The notes under the pieces are model-generated. The model searched no databases, was not told the origin of the DNA, and was given only the letters and a program-made list of their open reading frames with translations. From NCBI GenBank assembly GCA_947460175.1, contig CANHGW010000021.1, forward strand, positions 1 through 48,697: 48,697 bases of DNA. Reading direction: 5' to 3'. This document shows, piece after piece, positions 43,835 through 48,697 of the stretch (the first letter of the stretch is position 1; the number at the start of each line of letters is the position of its first letter). This stretch comes from Bacteroidota bacterium. GTDB lineage: Bacteria > Bacteroidota > Bacteroidia > Chitinophagales > Chitinophagaceae. The position numbers and the translations under genes were made by a program.

Positions 43835-44836
43835 ATGGAGAATACATCCATCGATATTCGCGAATTAAACGAACGTATCAATCAAAAAAGTGCATTTATC
43901 GAAATGCTAAATTTGGAATTGAACAAATCCATTGTAGGTCAGAAATACATGCTCGAACGATTGTTGATTGGGTTATTAGCACAAGGGCATGTATTATTGG
44001 AAGGCGTACCCGGATTAGCCAAAACACTTGCAATCAAATCACTTTCAACAGCTATCAATGGCAAATTTTCAAGAATTCAATTTACCCCTGACTTATTGCC
44101 TGCCGATGTGATAGGTACAATGATTTACAACCAACAAGACAATCAATTTCAGGTTCGTAAGGGCCCTATATTTGCAAATTTTATATTGGCAGATGAAATT
44201 AATCGAGCTCCAGCCAAGGTGCAAAGTGCATTGTTGGAAGCCATGCAAGAAAAACAAATTACCATTGGTGACTATACCTATAAACTTGAGGAACCATTTT
44301 TAGTATTAGCAACTCAAAATCCTATTGAGCAAGAAGGTACATACATTTTACCTGAAGCTCAAGTAGATCGCTTTATGCTAAAAATTGTTGTAGGATACCC
44401 TGAAAAAGAAGAAGAGCGTATGATCATTCGTCAAAATATCAATCCAAATGCTCAACCAAAAATAAATCCAGTTATTTCAACGAATGACATTCTAGAAGCA
44501 AGAAACCTAGTACGTGAAGTGTATATGGATGAAAAAATTGAAAAATATATTTTAGATATTGTCTTTGCAACAAGACAACCAGAAGAATACAAACTCAACA
44601 AATTAAAACCACTCATCAGCTACGGCGCGTCACCTCGAGCGAGTATCAATCTTGCACTAGCATCTAAGGCATATGCTTTTATCAAACGTAGAGGCTATGT
44701 AATACCCGAAGATGTAAGAGCTGTGTGTATGGATGTAATGCGCCATCGAGTAGGCATTACCTACGAGGCTGAAGCTGAAAATATGACCAGTGAAATGATA
44801 GTAAGTGAAATACTTAATGCAGTAGAAGTCCCTTAG
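43835..44836 (+). CDS. moxR: MoxR-family AAA+ ATPase
   Basis: 333 aa. Walker A is GVPGLAKT (57-64). Walker B is FILADEINRAP (Asp120-Glu121). Sensor-type LVLATQNPIEQEGTYILPEAQVDRFMLK follows, the MoxR signature. These ATPases act as chaperones for VWA-domain partners, and here the VWA gene batA is three genes downstream in the same operon. Cytoplasmic. First gene, with its own promoter. Confidence 0.95.
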   Translation: MENTSIDIRELNERINQKSAFIEMLNLELNKSIVGQKYMLERLLIGLLAQGHVLLEGVPGLAKTLAIKSLSTAINGKFSRIQFTPDLLPADVIGTMIYNQQDNQFQVRKGPIFANFILADEINRAPAKVQSALLEAMQEKQITIGDYTYKLEEPFLVLATQNPIEQEGTYILPEAQVDRFMLKIVVGYPEKEEERMIIRQNINPNAQPKINPVISTNDILEARNLVREVYMDEKIEKYILDIVFATRQPEEYKLNKLKPLISYGASPRASINLALASKAYAFIKRRGYVIPEDVRAVCMDVMRHRVGITYEAEAENMTSEMIVSEILNAVEVP

Positions 44837-44893
44837 TCAACTAACATTTTAATAATCATTTTAAACTTTTTAAATCTAATTCTGCCTTTACAA

Positions 44894-45865
44894 TTGTTTT
44901 CATTTTTCAAAAATAAAAAAGCATCTCATTCCGATACAGTTTCAAAAACTGAATCTACTTCATTCAATCCATCCAATGTACAGTTGGAATCGAATGAAGA
45001 GATAAATGCTATTCTAAAAAAAGTAAGAAAAATAGAAATTAAAACTAAAGGTTTATCCAATCATATATTTAGTGGCGAATATCATAGTGCATTTAAAGGT
45101 CGTGGCATGAGCTTTAGCGAAGTAAGAGAGTATGCTTATGGTGATGATGTAAGAAATATAGATTGGAATGTAACAGCTCGATTTAAATCACCCTTTATCA
45201 AAGTATTTGAAGAAGAACGAGAACTAACCCTCATGCTGTTGGTGGATATCAGTGCAAGTTCACTCTTTGGCACTCAACAACAATCTAAGCGCGATTTAAT
45301 TACTGAATTATGTGCTGTACTATCATTTAGCGCCATTCAAAACAATGACAAAGTGGGCGTATTATTTTTCAGTGATAAAGTAGAACGATACATACCGCCA
45401 AAAAAAGGAAAATCACATATCCTATTTATAATACGCGAGTTGCTAACGCTCAAACCACATTTGAATGCAAAAACAAATGTAACCGAAGCGTTGAAGTTCC
45501 TTAATTCAATAATGAAAAAAAGAACTATTTCATTTTTACTTTCAGATTATATCAGCCCAACGTATAAAGATGCTTTACAAATTGCAGGCAAGCGACACGA
45601 TATGATTGGCATTCATGTATTCGATCCACTTGACCAACAAATACCCGATATTGGTGTCGTGCTCACCGAGGATTTAGAAACTAAAGAGACTTTTTGGATT
45701 GATACTTCGGACAAACAATTCAGAAAAAATCATACAACTTATTTTGACGAGCATTTAAAATCTACTAAAGATACTTTTGCAAAAAGTGGAGCCCAATTTG
45801 TTTCAATTTGTACTACAGATGATTATGTAAAAAAATTACAAGTTTTTTTTAAAAGTAGAAAATAA
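44894..45865 (+). CDS. DUF58-domain protein
   Basis: 323 aa. GRGMSFSEVREYAYGDDVRNIDWNVTARF is the DUF58 hallmark. ELTLMLLVDISASSLFG follows, a VWA-like strand with a partial MIDAS (DISAS). This is the usual second gene of MoxR/Bat operons; its molecular job is unknown but it is thought to partner the ATPase. The start is TTG 44894: there is no ATG in reach, and the next in-frame Met would cut into the domain. 57 bp after moxR. Confidence 0.9.
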   Translation: MFSFFKNKKASHSDTVSKTESTSFNPSNVQLESNEEINAILKKVRKIEIKTKGLSNHIFSGEYHSAFKGRGMSFSEVREYAYGDDVRNIDWNVTARFKSPFIKVFEEERELTLMLLVDISASSLFGTQQQSKRDLITELCAVLSFSAIQNNDKVGVLFFSDKVERYIPPKKGKSHILFIIRELLTLKPHLNAKTNVTEALKFLNSIMKKRTISFLLSDYISPTYKDALQIAGKRHDMIGIHVFDPLDQQIPDIGVVLTEDLETKETFWIDTSDKQFRKNHTTYFDEHLKSTKDTFAKSGAQFVSICTTDDYVKKLQVFFKSRK

Positions 45866-45868
45866 TCA

Positions 45869-46867
45869 ATGGCTACTATTCAATTTACATATAACCTGTT
45901 CAAGCTTAAGAAGAATGTTATTCTATTTCTCTTATCCTTGTTTACCATTCAACATGGCATTGCACAACAAATCAATATTGAATCCTCAATAGACAAACCC
46001 TCCATTACTATAGGCGACAATATAAAATTGCAATTGACAGTTCGATTAAATCCATCTGCACATCGTATTCAATTCCCAATTCTTAATGACACGTTTAATC
46101 ATTTTGAACTCATAAGTAAAGAAAAAACTGACACGATAATACAAGGTGACCTACTACAATTTAAACAAGTATATAATATCACATCGTTTGATTCTGGTCA
46201 ATGGACAATACCTTCTTTACAATTCCAAGTCCAGCCGATACAAGGCGACACACCATATATAATAGAATCGAAACCTATTATCGTTCAAGTTCAAACAGTG
46301 GCAGTGGATACATCCAAACCGTTCAGACCCATTGCATCTATACGAGCAGCAAAAATGCCTTTATCTCAACTATTGACCTATATTGGTATAGCACTCCTTG
46401 CGCTAATAGCATTAATAATAATAAGCTGGTTAATAATAAAAAGGATACGAGAAAAAAACAAAAAACAAGCAATTAAAACACCTGAAATCATTTTACTCCC
46501 TCATGAAAAAGCGTTAAAAGCTTTCCAACTAATTGACGAGAAAAAACTATGGCAACATGAACAACAAAAAGTTTATTATACTGAAGTAACTGATACTTTA
46601 CGAACTTATCTCGAAGAACAATTTAATATTGATTGCTATGAAAAAACTACTTCAGAAATTATTCAACAAGTAAAAAAACAAAAAGTATTAAACCCTTATC
46701 GTCAACAACTACGAGACTTATTTCAATTAGCCGATATGGTTAAGTTTGCCAAAGGCCAACCAGAAGAACAAGATCACATTCAAACAATGGAGCAATCTAT
46801 TGAATTTATACACTCATCGTATAAGAAAGTTAAATCATCAATGATCAACACTCAAACTAACGTATAA
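45869..46867 (+). CDS. BatD-like/DUF4381-like membrane protein
   Basis: 332 aa. Signal-like N-terminus (NVILFLLSLFTIQHGIAQ). A periplasmic beta-rich domain of about 130 residues (INIESSIDKPSITIGDNIKLQLTVRL) resembles the BatD/oxygen-tolerance fold. A transmembrane helix at about 169-190 (LLTYIGIALLALIALIIISWLII) follows. The cytoplasmic C-terminal part has the pattern HEKALKAFQLIDEKKLW then VYYTEVTDTLRTYLEEQFNI, as in DUF4381. It starts 3 bp after the DUF58 stop and should be part of a Bat envelope complex. Exact family assignment is tentative. Confidence 0.75.
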   Translation: MATIQFTYNLFKLKKNVILFLLSLFTIQHGIAQQINIESSIDKPSITIGDNIKLQLTVRLNPSAHRIQFPILNDTFNHFELISKEKTDTIIQGDLLQFKQVYNITSFDSGQWTIPSLQFQVQPIQGDTPYIIESKPIIVQVQTVAVDTSKPFRPIASIRAAKMPLSQLLTYIGIALLALIALIIISWLIIKRIREKNKKQAIKTPEIILLPHEKALKAFQLIDEKKLWQHEQQKVYYTEVTDTLRTYLEEQFNIDCYEKTTSEIIQQVKKQKVLNPYRQQLRDLFQLADMVKFAKGQPEEQDHIQTMEQSIEFIHSSYKKVKSSMINTQTNV

Positions 46868-46876
46868 AATTCAACA

Positions 46877-47887
46877 ATGTCATTTTTTGATTTCAAACAT
46901 ATCACTTTTGCCTTCCCTCAGTTATTTATTTTACTGTTGATTATCCCTTTTATTCTTTATTTTCAACATCGTTCTAAAACTAAAAATAAATCAACATTTT
47001 TAATATCAACCAATGAAGGTTTCAAAAAAAATGCCTCTACTTTTAAAATAAAATCACGGTTTATATTAAATCTACTTCGTGCACTTTCAATGGTATTTAT
47101 TATTATCGCACTTGCTCGTCCACAAAGTACAGCTATCAATGAAACCATCAAGAGTGAAGGTTTGGATATAGTACTTAGTATGGACATTTCAGGCAGTATG
47201 TTGGCAGAAGATTTCAACCCTAATCGAATTGAAGCTGCTAAGAAAGTAGCAAAAGAATTTATTGAAAATAGACCCACTGACCGTATCGGTCTTGTAATTT
47301 TTTCGGGTGAAAGTTTCACACAGTGCCCACTTACCACGGATCAAAATGTGTTGAAAGAACAATTGTCAAATATTAAAAGTGGTTTATTAGAAGATGGAAC
47401 TGCAATAGGCATGGGGCTTGCTACAGCTGTCGAACGACTAAGATCCAGTAAAGCCAAAACAAAAATAATTATACTTCTTACTGATGGCGTCAACAACTCA
47501 GGCTTGATTGATCCCATAACTGCATTAGAGATAGCAAAAGCATATCAAATACGAGTTTATACAATTGGCGTTGGCACCATGGGCACTGCTTCTTACCCAG
47601 TTAAAGATGCATTTGGAAATACATCTATGCAACAAATGCCAGTGCAAATTGATGAAGTTTTAATGAAAAAAATATCAAGCGAAACTGGCGGAAAATACTT
47701 TAGAGCTACAGACAACAATTCATTAAACAAGGTATATAAAGAAATAGACCATCTTGAAAAAACAAAAATTGAAATCAATAGCTTTAAACGTCATGCAGAA
47801 TTATTTTTTCCATATGCGTTAATCGGGTTGATATTTTTATTTTTAGAAATCATTTTAAGAAATACTTATTACAAATCATTTCCTTAA
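46877..47887 (+). CDS. batA: BatA-type VWA-domain membrane protein
   Basis: 336 aa. N-terminal membrane helices (about 14-30 and 65-80) include the BatA-like AFPQLFILLLIIP and ALARPQ. The VWA domain starts at EGLDIVLSMDISGSM, and its MIDAS is Asp103-x-Ser105-x-Ser107. DRIGLVIFSGESFTQCPLT and LLTDGVNNSG continue it. A C-terminal membrane helix (ALIGLIFLFLEIILRNTYY) ends the protein. In Bacteroides, Bat proteins aid oxygen tolerance. Normally batB and batC/D/E follow, but here the next gene is convergent 8 bp away. Confidence 0.9.
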   Translation: MSFFDFKHITFAFPQLFILLLIIPFILYFQHRSKTKNKSTFLISTNEGFKKNASTFKIKSRFILNLLRALSMVFIIIALARPQSTAINETIKSEGLDIVLSMDISGSMLAEDFNPNRIEAAKKVAKEFIENRPTDRIGLVIFSGESFTQCPLTTDQNVLKEQLSNIKSGLLEDGTAIGMGLATAVERLRSSKAKTKIIILLTDGVNNSGLIDPITALEIAKAYQIRVYTIGVGTMGTASYPVKDAFGNTSMQQMPVQIDEVLMKKISSETGGKYFRATDNNSLNKVYKEIDHLEKTKIEINSFKRHAELFFPYALIGLIFLFLEIILRNTYYKSFP

Positions 47888-47895
47888 ATTTTCTT

Positions 47896-48697
47896 TTATC
47901 TAACAATCAATACATCACCTTTCTTGATATAATTTTCTCCATCGGTCAAACACTTATATCTAAATACGTAATAGAATACGTTCATGGATTGATCTACACC
48001 TCTGTATATTCCATCCCAACCACTTCTAAAGTCATTGGTACTCCATACTCTATTACCCCATCGGTCATAAACATCAAATTGTATCAACTCAATTCCTGCA
48101 CTCGTAGTTACTTTAAATACGTCATTTTTTCCATCTCCATTTGGTGAAAATGCATTTGGAATAAATACTTGTTCACAACATGGGCCAGGTTCGATATAGA
48201 CACTATCCTTGGCAATACAACCATTTCCATCAGTTACTTCAACAAAGTAGTATCCAAAATTTAAATTCTCTGCTTTTTGAGTATTTTGAATTGGTGATGT
48301 ATTCCATAAATAAGTATATGGAGGTTCACCTCCCGACAATATTACCTCAGCCCAACCTTCAGTACCAGTTCCAAAACATGTAAGATCTTTTTTAGTAGTT
48401 GTAATACCAAACGGATCTATTGGTGGCATTACATTTAATACCGTATCAAAATGACAACCTGCTGAATCTTTGATTGTCAATGTATATACACCTTCATGTA
48501 GATTACTAAACATCCCCGTTTTATTCAACATCAATCCTGGTCTTAAATAGTATGTATATCCACCTCTACCACCTGCACCTTCAACAATTATTTTTCCATT
48601 GCTTGCGCCAATACAATAAACTGGTAGTATCTCCAATGAACTTGCATGGACTCGTTCTGGTTCTGTCAATATGAATATCGAATCTATTTGACAATTC
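47896..48697 (-). CDS. SprB-repeat protein with type B (CHU_C) sorting domain, N-terminal part outside window (partial)
   Basis: The frame is open from the right edge to the stop at 47896 (266 codons here). Two SprB-like repeats: EILPVYCIGASNGKIIVEGAGGRGGYTYYL, ending in GVYTLTIKDSAGC, and LTCFGTGTEGWAEVILSGGEPPYTYLW, ending in GYYFVEVTDGNGC. The C-terminus is the gliding-associated CHU_C domain: FIPNAFSPNGDGKNDVFKV, FDVYDRWGNRVW, SGWDGIYRG, FYYVFRYKC, GDVLIVR. The protein should be exported by T9SS through type B sorting and may be a large surface adhesin. A TTG at 48669 is internal, because the frame continues upstream. Confidence 0.92.
   Translation of the reverse strand, partial: NCQIDSIFILTEPERVHASSLEILPVYCIGASNGKIIVEGAGGRGGYTYYLRPGLMLNKTGMFSNLHEGVYTLTIKDSAGCHFDTVLNVMPPIDPFGITTTKKDLTCFGTGTEGWAEVILSGGEPPYTYLWNTSPIQNTQKAENLNFGYYFVEVTDGNGCIAKDSVYIEPGPCCEQVFIPNAFSPNGDGKNDVFKVTTSAGIELIQFDVYDRWGNRVWSTNDFRSGWDGIYRGVDQSMNVFYYVFRYKCLTDGENYIKKGDVLIVR

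Noticed and set aside
43807-44091. 94-codon plus-strand frame overlapping the start of moxR
   Set aside because: Different frame from the well-supported MoxR protein and beginning inside its promoter; no family features.
1-48697. tRNA, rRNA, prophage or insertion-sequence genes
   Set aside because: I saw no tRNA cloverleaf-like segments in the gaps, no rRNA-like sequence and no transposase or integrase motif in any frame I read. A tRNAscan/IS search would settle this.

Overview
The window is a stretch of low-GC chromosome from a member of the Bacteroidota, most likely a gliding or surface-adhering member of Chitinophagales or a relative. The assignment rests on several family markers: type IX secretion (T9SS) sorting domains, SprB-like, GEVED and PKD-like modules, a GWxTD protein, a WbqC-family protein, DUF6089, a short arginine decarboxylase, MqnA of the futalosine menaquinone route, the MoxR/DUF58/BatA aerotolerance group, and repeated matches to the Bacteroidota -7 promoter element TAnnTTTG. 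Genus cannot be settled from the sequence alone.

Layout. Positions 1-6264 (minus) hold the first 2088 codons of a giant secreted adhesin whose 3' end lies outside the window. It has a signal peptide, an N-terminal beta-sandwich region, a beta-helix-like region, and Ig/PKD-like modules that include a duplicated unit of about 416 residues. A short secreted ORF precedes it, and a 435-bp AT-rich gap ends in a terminator. Positions 6927-24616 (minus) form one compact 16-gene surface-polysaccharide operon: UDP-uronate epimerase, two methyltransferases, Wzx flippase, AsnB-like amidotransferase, six glycosyltransferases, Wzy-like polymerase, CapK-like adenylating enzyme, GNAT acetyltransferase, DegT-type aminotransferase, and finally the membrane phosphoglycosyl transferase that should start the repeat unit. 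Upstream on the same strand lie a DUF6089 outer-membrane protein and a specialised NusG paralogue, probably the antiterminator for this operon.

Positions 26680-41795 are mostly housekeeping: HAD-like hydrolase, purB, mqnA, a lipoprotein solute-binding protein, arginine decarboxylase, WbqC-family protein, GWxTD protein, LEA14-like lipoprotein, HMCES/YedK-type DNA-protein crosslink enzyme, glnS, a beta-barrel protein, a Tat-exported aminotransferase-fold enzyme, hflX and an FtsE-type ATPase. This part carries noncoding repeats: a perfect-period 56-bp tandem array (29315-29600), a related single copy near 26.6 kb, and 7-bp and 14-bp repeats beside the arginine decarboxylase stop.

Positions 41877-43697 (minus) encode a T9SS-exported protein with a P-domain, a lysyl-oxidase-like domain that keeps the copper histidines and both cofactor-forming residues, a PKD domain and a sorting domain. 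This is the most interesting single gene here. Positions 43835-47887 (plus) are a MoxR - DUF58 - BatD-like/DUF4381-like - BatA operon that stops after BatA. Positions 47896-48697 (minus) are the 3' end of a second large SprB-repeat protein with a type B (CHU_C) sorting domain.

Many intergenic gaps contain a TAnnTTTG element close to the start codon. In three cases (mqnA, the solute-binding protein, hflX) the element lies inside an over-extended reading frame, which moves the likely start downstream.
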